Made by a program: the position numbers and the translations under genes. The notes beneath the pieces are model-generated. The model was not told the DNA's origin, searched no databases, and was given only the letters and a program-made list of their open reading frames with translations. Shown here one piece after another: positions 7,333-16,509 of a DNA stretch of 38,961 bases. How positions within the stretch are numbered: the first letter of the stretch is position 1; every line of letters begins with the position of its first letter. Source of the stretch: SYIM01 sp041182885 (GTDB lineage Bacteria; Pseudomonadota; Gammaproteobacteria; Burkholderiales; Burkholderiaceae_E); NCBI GenBank assembly GCA_049423065.1, contig JBMSQB010000039.1:1-38961 (forward strand), in the 5' to 3' direction.

Positions 7333-9327
7333 ATGAGCGTCATCACTCCTGTGCTGCCCGAGCCGCTTCGTTTCAAGGACCGTATCCTGTTTCTGTCGGA
7401 GGATCCGGACAAAGTCGCCTTGCAACTCGCCGGCCAGGCGCTCGCGCGTGAAGCGGCGGGCATGCTTCGCGACAATGTGTCCACCGATGAAATCACGCCT
7501 GTGCCGGCCATGACCATCTGGGACGACCGGCTGGGTCGCATCCCTTACACCGGGTTCAAGGCCGGGCAGCGCCTGCCCATCGGGCGCGATGCGATTCGCG
7601 AAGCGGGGATCGAGGTGGTGGTGGCCGGTGCCCGCTATGGCAAGGGATCGTCGCGCGAGCACAGTCCCGCGGCCGAGCGGGCAGCGGGTGTCCGCCTGGT
7701 GATTGCCGAAAGCTTCGAGCGCATTTACCGGCAAAACGCCGACAACATCGGTCTCTTCACCTCTACCGATTTCGGTCTGATTGAGCGGATCCGCCGAGGC
7801 GAGCCCATCGCGCTTTCCGATCTGCTCGCCGATCGCGACCAGCTTGCAAGCGCCATTGTTCGTGCGGGCGGACTGATCGAATTCGGTCAGCGACACCTGC
7901 GCGCGGTGAGCCCGCAGCCCATGGTGCCGGCGGGTGCAGCGCCCCGTCCGCAGACGCTCTTCGAAAAAATCATCGAGCGCAATCTCCTCGCAACGCCGGT
8001 GAGTGCCCGGGCGGTGCATCCCGGCGCCGGGGTGTTTGTGCGCGCCGACTGGCGTTTCATCATCGAGTACTACGCGGGCATGGCCATTCACATGCTCGAG
8101 CGCCGCTTTGGCAGCGACCTCTCGCTTGTCGACCCTGAACGTATCGTGATGTTCGAGGATCACACCTCCTATGCCGATGAAAGCGCGGTACATGTCCGCC
8201 TGGGGCTGCTCTCCCAGGTGCGCGAGATGTGCGAGGTTCAGCGCGAATTTGCCCAACGCCATCGGCTGAAGTTCTTTCGCACGCTGCCTGAAGTCGAGGC
8301 GGTGGCCGATGACGGCGGGCATGTTGCGGGCATTTCCCACGCGGTGATATCCGAGCAGTTTGCGCTGCCCGGCCAGCTCATCGTGGGCACCGATTCGCAT
8401 ACGCCGCATAGCGGTGCGCTCGGGTGCGTGGCGATCGGTGTGGGCACAACCGACATGGCCAACGCCTTTGTCACCGGGGCGGTCCGGCTCGCCGTTCCCG
8501 ACACGATCCGGGTTGAGTTCACGGGGCGGCTCCGCCCCGGTGTGACAGCGAAAGACGCGGTGCTCCATCTGCTCGCGCAGCCTGCAATTCGAGCCGGCGG
8601 GGCACTTGGCAAAGTGTTTGAATTCTGTGGCGAGGCGGTTCGCGCCATGGATACCGATGAGCGGGCCACGCTCACCAACATGGTGGCCGAACTCGGTGGA
8701 CTCACCGGCCTGGTTGAACCCGACGATGAAACCGTCCGCTACCTGAAGGAGCGGCGCGGGGTCGATTTCGAGATCGAAAGCTGGATGCGCAGCGACCCTG
8801 GGGCGCCCGTCGCCGAGCATCTGCGGATCGATTGCGCTGCGCTCGGACCGATGCTCGCGCGCCCTGGCGATCCGGGTAACGGGCTCGCCATGGCCGCATT
8901 GACCGAGCGGGTGCCGATCACCATCGCCTACGGGGGCTCCTGCACCGGCGGCAAGCGTGCCGATTTCGATCATTACTTTGCAGTGCTGCGCTGGGCATTC
9001 GATCGCGGGCTCACCGTGGCGCCAGGGGTGCAACTTTTCCTGCAGTTTGGCACCACGGCTGTTCGCGACTACTGCATCGCCCGCGGCTACATGCCGGTGT
9101 TTGAATGGTCGGGCGCAAGGCTGCTGCAGCCCTCCTGTGGCGCCTGCGCCAACTGTGGCCCGGGCTCGTCGGTGAATGCCGACCAGGTCACCGTGAGCGC
9201 GATCAACCGCAATTTCCCTGGTCGCAGCGGGCCCGGTCAGGTGTGGCTCGCGAGCCCGCCCACGGTCATTGCAAGTGCCATTGCGGGCGAACTGATGTCG
9301 TTTGAGGGGCTGCAGGCCCGCCACTGA
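7333..9327 (+). CDS. Single-chain aconitase/IPM-dehydratase family hydro-lyase with swivel domain first
   Basis: A 664-residue 4Fe-4S hydro-lyase. The swivel (small-subunit-like) domain comes first, with DNVSTDEI at 48-54 and GARYGKGSSREH at 99-110. The catalytic large domain follows from about residue 205. It shows DHTSYADE, GTDSHTPHSGALG at 352-364, and cluster cysteines in GGSCT (Cys536) and PSCGAC (Cys602, Cys605), with an extra Cys608. The substrate arginine pair of NRNFPGR is intact, as is the catalytic GSSRE serine, so it should be active. Swivel-first order recalls AcnB but lacks the HEAT-like domain, and it is much shorter than AcnB (about 865). Its substrate could be citrate, methylcitrate, isopropylmalate or another 2-hydroxyacid. 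The ATG at 7333 follows AGGAGCGAGG. A longer in-frame start exists at 7294 but would overlap the small ORF. Confidence 0.87.
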   Translation: MSVITPVLPEPLRFKDRILFLSEDPDKVALQLAGQALAREAAGMLRDNVSTDEITPVPAMTIWDDRLGRIPYTGFKAGQRLPIGRDAIREAGIEVVVAGARYGKGSSREHSPAAERAAGVRLVIAESFERIYRQNADNIGLFTSTDFGLIERIRRGEPIALSDLLADRDQLASAIVRAGGLIEFGQRHLRAVSPQPMVPAGAAPRPQTLFEKIIERNLLATPVSARAVHPGAGVFVRADWRFIIEYYAGMAIHMLERRFGSDLSLVDPERIVMFEDHTSYADESAVHVRLGLLSQVREMCEVQREFAQRHRLKFFRTLPEVEAVADDGGHVAGISHAVISEQFALPGQLIVGTDSHTPHSGALGCVAIGVGTTDMANAFVTGAVRLAVPDTIRVEFTGRLRPGVTAKDAVLHLLAQPAIRAGGALGKVFEFCGEAVRAMDTDERATLTNMVAELGGLTGLVEPDDETVRYLKERRGVDFEIESWMRSDPGAPVAEHLRIDCAALGPMLARPGDPGNGLAMAALTERVPITIAYGGSCTGGKRADFDHYFAVLRWAFDRGLTVAPGVQLFLQFGTTAVRDYCIARGYMPVFEWSGARLLQPSCGACANCGPGSSVNADQVTVSAINRNFPGRSGPGQVWLASPPTVIASAIAGELMSFEGLQARH

Positions 9328-9358
9328 CGCTGCCGTGCGGCAGTGCCCGATGTCCCCG

Positions 9359-9387
9359 GAAGGCGAACGGTTGAAGCTTGTTATGAT
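9359..9387 (+). promoter_or_regulatory. Possible promoter for the metal-efflux operon
   Basis: A good -10-like TATGAT lies at 9382-9387, 67 bases before the efflux start codon, in a locally less GC-rich spot. The matching -35 position holds only a weak GAAGGC at 9359-9364. This would suit an activator-dependent metal-responsive promoter, but no operator dyad is visible. Confidence 0.3.
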
Positions 9388-9453
9388 CGTCCCGACCTTC
9401 CGGCTTTGGGCCAGCCGGCTGCCTTCCCATCATCCACAGTGACCGGGTCTTCC

Positions 9454-10716
9454 ATGTCTTGCACAGCGCTTCAACGGATTGCTGCGGGCTGTCTGCTCGT
9501 GTTTGCGCTCGTGGCCGGGGCCCGGTCAGGGTGGGCGCAGGACGCGGTTCCGGGCTACAGCCTCGATCAACTGACTCAGCGGGTGCTGGCCGGCAATCCC
9601 GATCTGCAGGTGACTGCACTCGCGCGTGATGCCGCGCGTTCGGCGAGCATGGCTGCGCTCGCGCCGCCCAATCCCAAGCTCGATGTCGCGGGGGGACGCG
9701 CTGTGCCTCGGGCTGGGGTGGGTGGCGCGTCATCGGTGCAGGCGTTTGGCGCCTCGCAACTGATCGAAAGCTCTGCGGTGCGGGGTGCCCGCGTTGATTC
9801 GGCGCGCGCGGCCGAACGCGGCGCGGGGCACGCCGTGCTGCAGGTTCGCAATCAATTGGTGGCTCAGACGCGTCTGGGGGCCTTCGAGGCCCTGCTCCGG
9901 CAGGAGGAGGCCGAGGCGGCGTCCGAGGCTTTGCGGCTGCTTGATCAGGTGCGTGAGCGGGTGCGGGTGCGGGTCGACAGCGGCGAGGCGCCGCGCTATG
10001 AGCTCATCAAGGCCGACGCCGAAATCATCAGCGCACGTCAGCGTCGCGATGCGGCCCGTCTGATGGCCGAGAAAGCCCTGCTCGATCTCAACCGGCTGGC
10101 TGGTGGAGCGCTACCCGATCGATGGCGCCTTGCCGCCACACTCGACGAAGTCGGACCGGCGCTTGAGCTCGACCCGCTGATCCGTGACGCGCTGGCGCGC
10201 AGCCCCGAGCTTGCGCAATTGCAGGCTGAGGTCGACCGGGCGCGCGCCCAGCTGCAGGCCGCGCAGGCGAGCCGCTGGCCTGGTGTGGAGGTCCGTATCG
10301 ACCATTCCCGCGAACCCGATGTGATTCAGAACAAGATCGGACTCAGCGTCGCGGTGCCGCTCCTTGACAACCGATCCAGTGCAATCGAGCAGGCGAGCGT
10401 CGAGCTGTCGCGTGCGCAGCGCCTGCTCGAGGGTCGCCGTACCGAATTGCGCCAGCAGGTTCTTCTGGGCTGGAAATCCCTTGAAATGGCGACCGGCGCG
10501 GTCGAAGCCCTCAGCCGCGGGGCGGTCCGTGAGGCCGAGGCTGCGCTCCGGGTTGCCGAGGCCGCTTATCGGTTCGGCGAGCGCGGCATTCTCGAGGTGC
10601 TCGATGCGCAGCGTGTGCTCCGCTCGGTTCGCGCCGATCTTCTGCAGGCGCGTTTCCAGGCGCAGGCCGCGCGGGTCGTACTCGAGCAGCTTGCCGCCCG
10701 TTATGTTGACCGCTGA
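9454..10716 (+). CDS. TolC-family outer membrane efflux channel (CzcC/CusC-like)
   Basis: A 420-residue outer-membrane factor, the exit duct of a tripartite metal-efflux pump. The signal peptide runs from the ATG at 9454 (MSCTALQRIAAGCLLVF) to a WAQ cleavage near residue 29. An upstream in-frame ATG at 9343 would place 37 unlikely residues ahead of it. The body is two long alpha-helical repeats rich in Ala, Glu, Arg and Gln with heptad character, plus FGASQLIESS and PLLDNRSS strand segments, as in TolC proteins. A CzcC-like motif GERGILEVLDAQR lies near the C-terminus. It is followed by the membrane-fusion and RND pump genes, so the three form one operon. The metal is not readable from this subunit. 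Confidence 0.88.
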   Translation: MSCTALQRIAAGCLLVFALVAGARSGWAQDAVPGYSLDQLTQRVLAGNPDLQVTALARDAARSASMAALAPPNPKLDVAGGRAVPRAGVGGASSVQAFGASQLIESSAVRGARVDSARAAERGAGHAVLQVRNQLVAQTRLGAFEALLRQEEAEAASEALRLLDQVRERVRVRVDSGEAPRYELIKADAEIISARQRRDAARLMAEKALLDLNRLAGGALPDRWRLAATLDEVGPALELDPLIRDALARSPELAQLQAEVDRARAQLQAAQASRWPGVEVRIDHSREPDVIQNKIGLSVAVPLLDNRSSAIEQASVELSRAQRLLEGRRTELRQQVLLGWKSLEMATGAVEALSRGAVREAEAALRVAEAAYRFGERGILEVLDAQRVLRSVRADLLQARFQAQAARVVLEQLAARYVDR

Positions 10717-10744
10717 TTCTGTTCGAATGTTTCCGAGGTATGTG

Positions 10745-11965
10745 ATGACCCGACCGATCAATCGCCTGATGTTTGCCGCAGTCATCGCTGCGGCGCTCAC
10801 GCTGGCTGGGTGCGGCGAGCGCAGCCCTCAGGCACCGGTGGCCACGCAGTCGGGCGCCACCAAGGCTGGCAGCGGCAGCGCAGGCACGGGCGCGGCGGCA
10901 CCGGGCGCGCGCCGCGCAACGGACCCGATGGAGGTCAGCGTCCGTCCTGAAATGGCGTCCTACTTCAAGGTTGGCAAGGTTGATCAGGTCGAGATCGCAC
11001 AGACCCTGGACGCGGTGGGCCGAATCGAGGCGGATGCACGCAGAGTGGCGCGCATCGGCGCCGCCGTATCGGGCCGGGTCACCGAAATTCTTGCCGAGGT
11101 TGGTGACCCGGTGCAGCGCGGCCAGCCGCTTGCCGAAATCGCTAGCCCGGAGCTCACCAACGCCCAGCTCAATTATCTGCGGTCCTACTCGGCCAGCACC
11201 CAGGCCGAGCGCGCAGTCGACCGCGCTCGACAGCTGCTGCAGGCCGATGTCATCGGATCGGCAGAATTGCAGCGGCGGGAGTCCGAGCTCACGATTGCGC
11301 GCGCCGAACTCGGCGCGTCGCGCGACCAGTTGTCCCTCATCGGCATGACCAGTCTTCAGATCGACACGTTGCGCGGCAGCGGCACGCTCAACGCCCGCAT
11401 GCCCATCGCATCCTCGCTGTCCGGGGTGGTGATCGAGCGCAAGCTCAGCAAGGGCCAGGTGGCGCAGCCAGGCGATTCGCTGTTCACGGTGGCCGACCTC
11501 AGCAGCGTCTGGGTGGTTGGTTCGCTGCCGGAGCAGGTGGCGAGACAGGTGAAGATCGGCCAGACCGTCGAGATGGAGGTGGCGGCGCAGCGCGGCCGAA
11601 AACTCGTCGGGAAAATCATTCATGTTGGCGACATGCTGTCGTCTGAAACGCGGTCGATCGAGTTTCGTACCGAGGTGGCCAATCCGCAGCGCGAACTCAA
11701 GCCCCTCATGATGGTCTCGATGCGCGTGCTCGGCGAGCCGCAGCGACAGCTCGCTGTGCCGGCGGACGCCGTGGTGCGCGACAACGACCGCGACCATGTC
11801 TTCGTGCGCACCGGGCCCGACCGCTTCCGGCTGGTTCCAGTCGAACTCGGCTATGCGGTGGGCGGCTTGCGTCCGGTGAGGCGGGGGTTGCAGGAGGGGG
11901 CCGAGATCGCGGTGTCAGGCGCTTTTCACCTGAACAACGAACGCCGGCGCGCAGAGCTGGAGTAA
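10745..11965 (+). CDS. RND efflux periplasmic adaptor (CusB/CzcB-like lipoprotein)
   Basis: Membrane-fusion protein of 406 residues linking the inner-membrane pump to the TolC channel. The ATG at 10745 has GAGG upstream. The signal ends in a lipobox, LTLAGC, so Cys21 or so should be lipidated. After an Ala/Gly-rich linker come a lipoyl/barrel-sandwich half (AAVSGRVTEILAEVGDPVQ), a helical hairpin (about 150-220), the second half (SSLSGVVIERKLSKGQ), a beta-barrel and a membrane-proximal domain ending in SGAFHLNNERRRAELE. It lacks the long His-rich or Met-rich N-terminal metal-binding segments seen in some CzcB and CusB proteins, so it gives no metal hint. The pump gene starts four bases after its stop. 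Confidence 0.87.
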   Translation: MTRPINRLMFAAVIAAALTLAGCGERSPQAPVATQSGATKAGSGSAGTGAAAPGARRATDPMEVSVRPEMASYFKVGKVDQVEIAQTLDAVGRIEADARRVARIGAAVSGRVTEILAEVGDPVQRGQPLAEIASPELTNAQLNYLRSYSASTQAERAVDRARQLLQADVIGSAELQRRESELTIARAELGASRDQLSLIGMTSLQIDTLRGSGTLNARMPIASSLSGVVIERKLSKGQVAQPGDSLFTVADLSSVWVVGSLPEQVARQVKIGQTVEMEVAAQRGRKLVGKIIHVGDMLSSETRSIEFRTEVANPQRELKPLMMVSMRVLGEPQRQLAVPADAVVRDNDRDHVFVRTGPDRFRLVPVELGYAVGGLRPVRRGLQEGAEIAVSGAFHLNNERRRAELE

Positions 11966-11969
11966 TCCC

Positions 11970-14900
11970 ATGATCGCGAGCCTCATCCGGGCGGCGCTCG
12001 GCCAGCGCCTGATCGTCATCGTCCTGTCGCTGGTCCTGGTTGCCTTTGGTGTGCGCGAGGCGCTCCGACTGTCGGTCGATGCGTTTCCGGACGTCACCAA
12101 TGTGCAGGTGCAGATTGCCACCGAGGCCGCGGGCCGCTCGCCTGAGGAGATCGAGCGTTTTGTCACGGTGCCGCTTGAAATCGCGATGACGGGCTTGCCG
12201 GGGCTGGTGGAGATGCGCTCCCTCAACAAGAGCGGACTGTCGATCATCACGCTGGTTTTCACCGACCAGACCGATGTGTATTTCGCCCGCCAGATGGTGA
12301 CCGAGCGACTGATCGAGGTGACGCCGCGCATGCCCGCGGGAATCGTGCCCGTGCTGGGGCCGGTCTCCACCGGTCTGGGCGAGGTGTATCAGTACACGAT
12401 CGAACACCCGAACGACGGGCAACGCGCGCTCACAGAGCAGGAACTCGCCGAGCGGCGCGCGGTACAGGACTGGGTGGTGCGGCCGCTCTTGCGCTCGATC
12501 CCGGGCGTGGCGGAGATCAATTCGCAGGGCGGCTATGTGCGCCAGTATCAGGTGCAGGTCGATCCGGGCCGCTTGTTCCACTACCGCCTGTCGGTGCAGC
12601 AGGTGGTGCAGGCAATTGCCGCCAACAACGCCAACTCCAGTGGCGGCATCCTGCCGCGCGCCTCCGAACAGTTTCTCATCCAGGGTGTGGGTCTCATCCG
12701 CACGGTGGAGGACATCGCCAACATCGTCATTCGCGAAGATGCTGGCGTGCCGGTGTTCGTGCGTGACGTGGCAATCGTCAGCATCGGCTCCGAAGTCCGC
12801 CAGGGGGCCATCGTGAAGGGGGGCTACACCGAATCGGTCGCGGGTATCGTTCTCATGATGCGCGGCGGCAACGCCAAGGAAATCGTGGGTCGTATCAAGG
12901 ATCGTGTCGACGAGATCAATACCAAGGGCATGCTGCCTGGCGGGCTGAAGATCGTCCCCTTTTACGACCGGACCGATCTGGTTGACGCTGCGCTCTGGAC
13001 AGTCGGAAAGGTGCTGATCGAGGGCATCCTGCTGGTGGTCGTGATCCTGTTCATCTTTCTGGGCGACGTGCGCTCGAGCCTGATCGTGGTGGCCACGATC
13101 ATCATCGCGCCGCTCACCACCTTCATCCTGATGAACCGCTACGGCATCTCGGCCAACCTCATGTCGCTGGGAGGCCTCGCGATCGCCATCGGTCTCATGG
13201 TGGATGCCACGGTGGTGGTGGTCGAGAACGTGTACCTGAAACTGGGGGAGTACGTGCCAGGCGGCAAGTCGCGCCGGCGCATTGTGTTCGAAGCCACCTC
13301 CGAGGTGGCCACGCCCACCATCTTCGGCATTGCCATCATCATTCTCGTGTTTCTGCCCCTCATGACGCTGCAGGGCATCGAGGGCAAGATGTTTGCACCG
13401 CTTGCCCTCACCATTGCCATGGCGCTGGCGGTCTCGCTGGTGGTTTCGCTGCTCCTGTCGCCGGTGCTGTGCTCATTATTTCTCAAGGGTGGCGGCGACC
13501 ATGAAACCTGGCTCATCGCTTTCCTCAAGCGCCGCTACACCCCGCTGCTTGACGCTGCGCTCGGTCGTCCCTGGGTCACCGTCGGCGCAGCGGTGGCGCT
13601 GCTTGCGGGCGCCCTCGGATTGTTTCCGCTCCTTGGCAAGTCCTTCATGCCGATCATGAAGGAGGGGGCCCTCACGCCGCAGATCAACCGGGTGCCCAGC
13701 ATCTCGCTGGAAGAGTCGCTGCGCATCGAGATGGACGCGATGAAGCGTATCGCCGAGGTACCAGGCGTGAAAATGGTGGTCTCCAAGCTCGGCCGTGGCG
13801 AGTCGCCCGCCGACCCGGCAGGCCCGAACGAGTCCGATCCGATCGTGCTGCTGGACCCGAAATCCGGCCGCAGTCAGGATGAAATCGACGAAGACATCCG
13901 GCAGCGCCTGTCCACCATTCCGGGCGTGCAGATCGTGCTCTCGCAGCCGATCGCCGAGCGCGTGGATGAAATGGTCACGGGCGTACGTTCGCAGCTCGCC
14001 ATCAAGGTGTTCGGCAACGAGCTGTCGGAGTTGCGACGCATTTCCGAAGCGGTGGCGCGGGTGCTGCGATCGGTCCCGGGTTCTCAGGACATCCGGATCG
14101 AACGGCTGTCGGGCCAGCAGTCGCTTCAGATCGAAATCGACCGGTTTGCCATTGCGCGTTATGGCCTCAACGTGGCCGATATCCATCAGATCATCGAGTC
14201 TGCGGTTGGGGGCAAGGAAGTGACCTCGGTCTACGAGGGCGAGCGCCGCTATGCGGTCACCGTCCGTTTTCCGCCCGAGCGTCGCAATTCCATCGAAGCC
14301 ATTTCGGCAATCAAGGTGCGAAGCCACGAGGGAAGCGAAGTACCGCTGTCGGCGCTGGCGCGCATTCGCCTGGTTGATGGACCGGCGCAACTCTCGCGCG
14401 AGGGCGCCAAGCGCAGGGTGGTGGTGGGCGCCGATGTGAGCGGGCGCGATCTGGGCGGTTTCGTTGCCGAGGTCCGCCAGCGGCTCGATGCCGAGGTTCG
14501 TTTGCCCGAGGGCTACTACTTCGATTTCGGCGGGCAGTTCGAAAACATGGAGCGGGCAATGGCAACGCTGTCGGTGATCGTGCCCATCACCGTGGGCGCC
14601 ATTTTCTTCCTGCTGTTTCTGCTATTCAACTCGGTCAAGCTCGCATCGCTCATCATTCTGGTGCTGCCGTTTGCGTCGATCGGCGGCATCTTTGGATTGT
14701 TTGTCACGGGCGAGTACCTCAGCGTGCCCGCCTCGGTCGGCTTCATTGCGCTGTGGGGCATTGCGGTGCTGAATGGCGTGGTGCTGGTCACCTGCATCCG
14801 GCGTCTGCGTGAAGAGGGCAAGGATGTTGCGGTCGCCGTCCGTGACGGCTGCCTGCTCCGCTTTCGCCCGGTGATGATGACCGCCACCGTTGCGCTCCTC

Positions 14901-15059
14901 GGGCTGGTCCCGTTCCTGTTCGCCACGGGGCCGGGTTCAGAGGTTCAGCGCCCGCTCGCGGTGGTGGTGATCGGCGGTCTGATCACCTCCACGCTGCTCA
15001 CGCTGGTTGTGCTGCCCGCGCTCTACCGCTGGTTCGACGACCGCCCGGAAGAACTCTGA
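11970..15059 (+). CDS. CusA/CzcA-family heavy-metal efflux RND pump
   Basis: Inner-membrane proton-driven trimeric pump of 1029 residues, normal for HME-RND proteins, with about 12 membrane segments and two large periplasmic loops. The opening (MIASLIRAALGQR) and the DAFPDVTNVQVQI segment are typical. The TM4 charge motif reads Ala406, Asp412, Glu419. CzcA pumps (Zn/Co/Cd) have Asp at the first position (Asp402), while CusA (Cu/Ag) has Ala, so this part looks CusA-like. In contrast, the porter-domain segment aligned with the CusA methionine ligand, plus an ADPAGPNESD segment, look closer to CzcA. The substrate metal is therefore open. GGAG precedes the ATG at 11970. The gene ends two bases from the stop of the convergent lyase gene, with no terminator between them. 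Confidence 0.9.
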   Translation: MIASLIRAALGQRLIVIVLSLVLVAFGVREALRLSVDAFPDVTNVQVQIATEAAGRSPEEIERFVTVPLEIAMTGLPGLVEMRSLNKSGLSIITLVFTDQTDVYFARQMVTERLIEVTPRMPAGIVPVLGPVSTGLGEVYQYTIEHPNDGQRALTEQELAERRAVQDWVVRPLLRSIPGVAEINSQGGYVRQYQVQVDPGRLFHYRLSVQQVVQAIAANNANSSGGILPRASEQFLIQGVGLIRTVEDIANIVIREDAGVPVFVRDVAIVSIGSEVRQGAIVKGGYTESVAGIVLMMRGGNAKEIVGRIKDRVDEINTKGMLPGGLKIVPFYDRTDLVDAALWTVGKVLIEGILLVVVILFIFLGDVRSSLIVVATIIIAPLTTFILMNRYGISANLMSLGGLAIAIGLMVDATVVVVENVYLKLGEYVPGGKSRRRIVFEATSEVATPTIFGIAIIILVFLPLMTLQGIEGKMFAPLALTIAMALAVSLVVSLLLSPVLCSLFLKGGGDHETWLIAFLKRRYTPLLDAALGRPWVTVGAAVALLAGALGLFPLLGKSFMPIMKEGALTPQINRVPSISLEESLRIEMDAMKRIAEVPGVKMVVSKLGRGESPADPAGPNESDPIVLLDPKSGRSQDEIDEDIRQRLSTIPGVQIVLSQPIAERVDEMVTGVRSQLAIKVFGNELSELRRISEAVARVLRSVPGSQDIRIERLSGQQSLQIEIDRFAIARYGLNVADIHQIIESAVGGKEVTSVYEGERRYAVTVRFPPERRNSIEAISAIKVRSHEGSEVPLSALARIRLVDGPAQLSREGAKRRVVVGADVSGRDLGGFVAEVRQRLDAEVRLPEGYYFDFGGQFENMERAMATLSVIVPITVGAIFFLLFLLFNSVKLASLIILVLPFASIGGIFGLFVTGEYLSVPASVGFIALWGIAVLNGVVLVTCIRRLREEGKDVAVAVRDGCLLRFRPVMMTATVALLGLVPFLFATGPGSEVQRPLAVVVIGGLITSTLLTLVVLPALYRWFDDRPEEL

Positions 15060-15061
15060 AA

Positions 15062-15928
15062 TCAGCGATCCATGCCGTATTCGCGCTGGATGCGCTCGAT
15101 ATCGTCAAATCCGATCAGCTTCTTGAACTGATCCATGCTGGTCTGCGGCAGGGGCAGGGCGCGCGCGTGTCGGTCTGCGGCCAGTTTTGCAAGATTGGCG
15201 CGCATGGCGCTTGTCACCGTCATGAGCGGAACCAGCGGGAACACCGCAAGCCCGGCGACCGATTCAATGTCGGCGGGGCTCAGATCGCGTTCCAGCCACC
15301 CCAGGATCTGCAAGGACAGACGCCGGCCGCAGGCGGCCTGCAGCCGGCGCAGATCATCGATCGATTTCATGGTTCTGGAGATGGGCTGAATCAGGTCGGC
15401 GCCGGCTTCGGCATAGAGGCAGGCGCGTTCAATGGATTCCTCCACGCTGTCGGCGTCGGTCCGTGCGATCACCAGAAAATCACGGTCGCGGCGCGTATCG
15501 CAGGCGGCGCGGATCTTTCGTGCGGCCTCTTCGGCGGGCAACACCTCCACCTTGCTGGCTGCGGCCGGGCAGCGTTTGGGGATCAGCTGATCCTCAAACA
15601 CAATGCCCGCCACGCCGGCATGCTCGAATTCGCGCACCGTGCGGATCACGTTGATCACATTGCCGTAGCCCGTGTCGCCATCGGCAATCACCGGGCGCTT
15701 GACCGAATTGACCATGTGCCGTACCACGCCCAGGTTTTCGGTCATGGTGTAGAGCTCGACATCGGGCAGGCCGAGGTGCGAGGCCGAGATGCCAAAGCCG
15801 GTGGTGAAGACAGCATCGAATCCGGCCTCGTCGACCAGTCGGGCCGACAGTGCGTCGTAGGCGCCTGCCGACCAGATGGTGCGGCCAGCTTCAATGATGT
15901 TGCGCAGTGCGCGGGCATGGGTGGTCAT
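15062..15928 (-). CDS. Isocitrate lyase/PEP mutase superfamily lyase
   Basis: A 288-residue TIM-barrel enzyme of the ICL/PEPM superfamily, members of which cleave or form C-C or C-P bonds next to a 2-hydroxy or 2-keto acid (2-methylisocitrate lyase, 2,3-dimethylmalate lyase, oxaloacetate decarboxylase, PEP mutase). Visible motifs are the Mg-binding DGDTGYGN (83-90) and the EDQLIPKRC loop with Glu112, Asp113, Lys118 and Cys120. The canonical lyase loop is KKCGH. Here the Cys is kept but Gly-His is replaced by Pro-Ala, so 2-methylisocitrate lyase is not assured. The ATG at 15928 has GGAGAC upstream; the frame is open further but without a ribosome site. It is the third gene of a leftward unit with LeuD-like and LeuC-like subunits, suggesting a hydration-then-cleavage route. 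Confidence 0.85.
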   Translation of the reverse strand: MTTHARALRNIIEAGRTIWSAGAYDALSARLVDEAGFDAVFTTGFGISASHLGLPDVELYTMTENLGVVRHMVNSVKRPVIADGDTGYGNVINVIRTVREFEHAGVAGIVFEDQLIPKRCPAAASKVEVLPAEEAARKIRAACDTRRDRDFLVIARTDADSVEESIERACLYAEAGADLIQPISRTMKSIDDLRRLQAACGRRLSLQILGWLERDLSPADIESVAGLAVFPLVPLMTVTSAMRANLAKLAADRHARALPLPQTSMDQFKKLIGFDDIERIQREYGMDR

Positions 15929-15966
15929 TAAAGTCTCCGGGAGAAAAGGCAAAGGGGGCGCGAAGG

Positions 15967-16485
15967 CTAAGACGTGGCGGACGCGGCTGCCCGGTGTTTC
16001 AGGTAGCCGGTGAGACCGCCGTGCTCGAGCATGCTGAGATCGGCGCTCGCGAGTGGCAGAAACGGCAGCGTGGTGCCGCTTCCGAAGACCACCTGTTGAC
16101 GGGCCCAGTCGATGGTGAGCGACTCCCATCGCTTTGCGACGGTCAGAATGCCCGGGCAGGCGACCATCGGAAAGCCCATGCTGATTTCGCCTCGCCAGAA
16201 ACCCGGGGAGAAGGATTCAGCGATCAGTGCACGGATCCCCAGATGCCGCATGGCGCGCAGCGGCGGGTAATGGGGATGACCGTAGCCGAAGTTCACGCCG
16301 CCCACCAGCACATCGCCCGGACGGACCTGCTGGGCGAAACCGGGGTCATAGTCCTTCATGGCCTGGGCGGCGAGCTCCTCGATGTCGGTGATTTTGATGT
16401 TCTTCACGCCTACGATCTGGTCGACATCAAAGTCTTCCTCGGGAAAGATCCAGGCGATCCGGCCAGTGATGTTTTCAAGTGCCAT
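15967..16485 (-). CDS. LeuD-like small subunit of an aconitase-family hydro-lyase, altered active-site loop
   Basis: A 172-residue swivel-domain subunit, the usual partner of the LeuC-like protein encoded immediately upstream. The frame begins GRIAWIFPEEDFDVDQI, where LeuD has its NIDTDQI-like segment. The loop that normally reads NFGCGSSREH is here NFGYGHPHYP (65-74). The catalytic Ser and the substrate-binding Arg of aconitase (Ser642 and Arg644 in the pig enzyme) are thus replaced by His and His. The rest of the fold is well kept (IAESFSPGFWRGEISMGFP). With matching changes in the large subunit, this points to a distinct subfamily with another substrate or chemistry rather than to decay. 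The stop of the large-subunit gene is 24 bases upstream of this start. Confidence 0.8.
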   Translation of the reverse strand: MALENITGRIAWIFPEEDFDVDQIVGVKNIKITDIEELAAQAMKDYDPGFAQQVRPGDVLVGGVNFGYGHPHYPPLRAMRHLGIRALIAESFSPGFWRGEISMGFPMVACPGILTVAKRWESLTIDWARQQVVFGSGTTLPFLPLASADLSMLEHGGLTGYLKHRAAASATS

Positions 16486-16509
16486 GGTGAAGTGGGTGAG
16501 GGCGGTTGA

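Noticed and set aside
7321..9324. 667-residue minus-strand ORF opposite the aconitase gene
   Set aside because: It mirrors the GC-rich codons of the aconitase gene, has no recognisable domains and is rich in His, Arg and Gly, as expected for an antisense shadow.
10511..11797. 428-residue minus-strand ORF across the efflux genes
   Set aside because: It spans the junction of two real genes on the other strand and has shadow composition.
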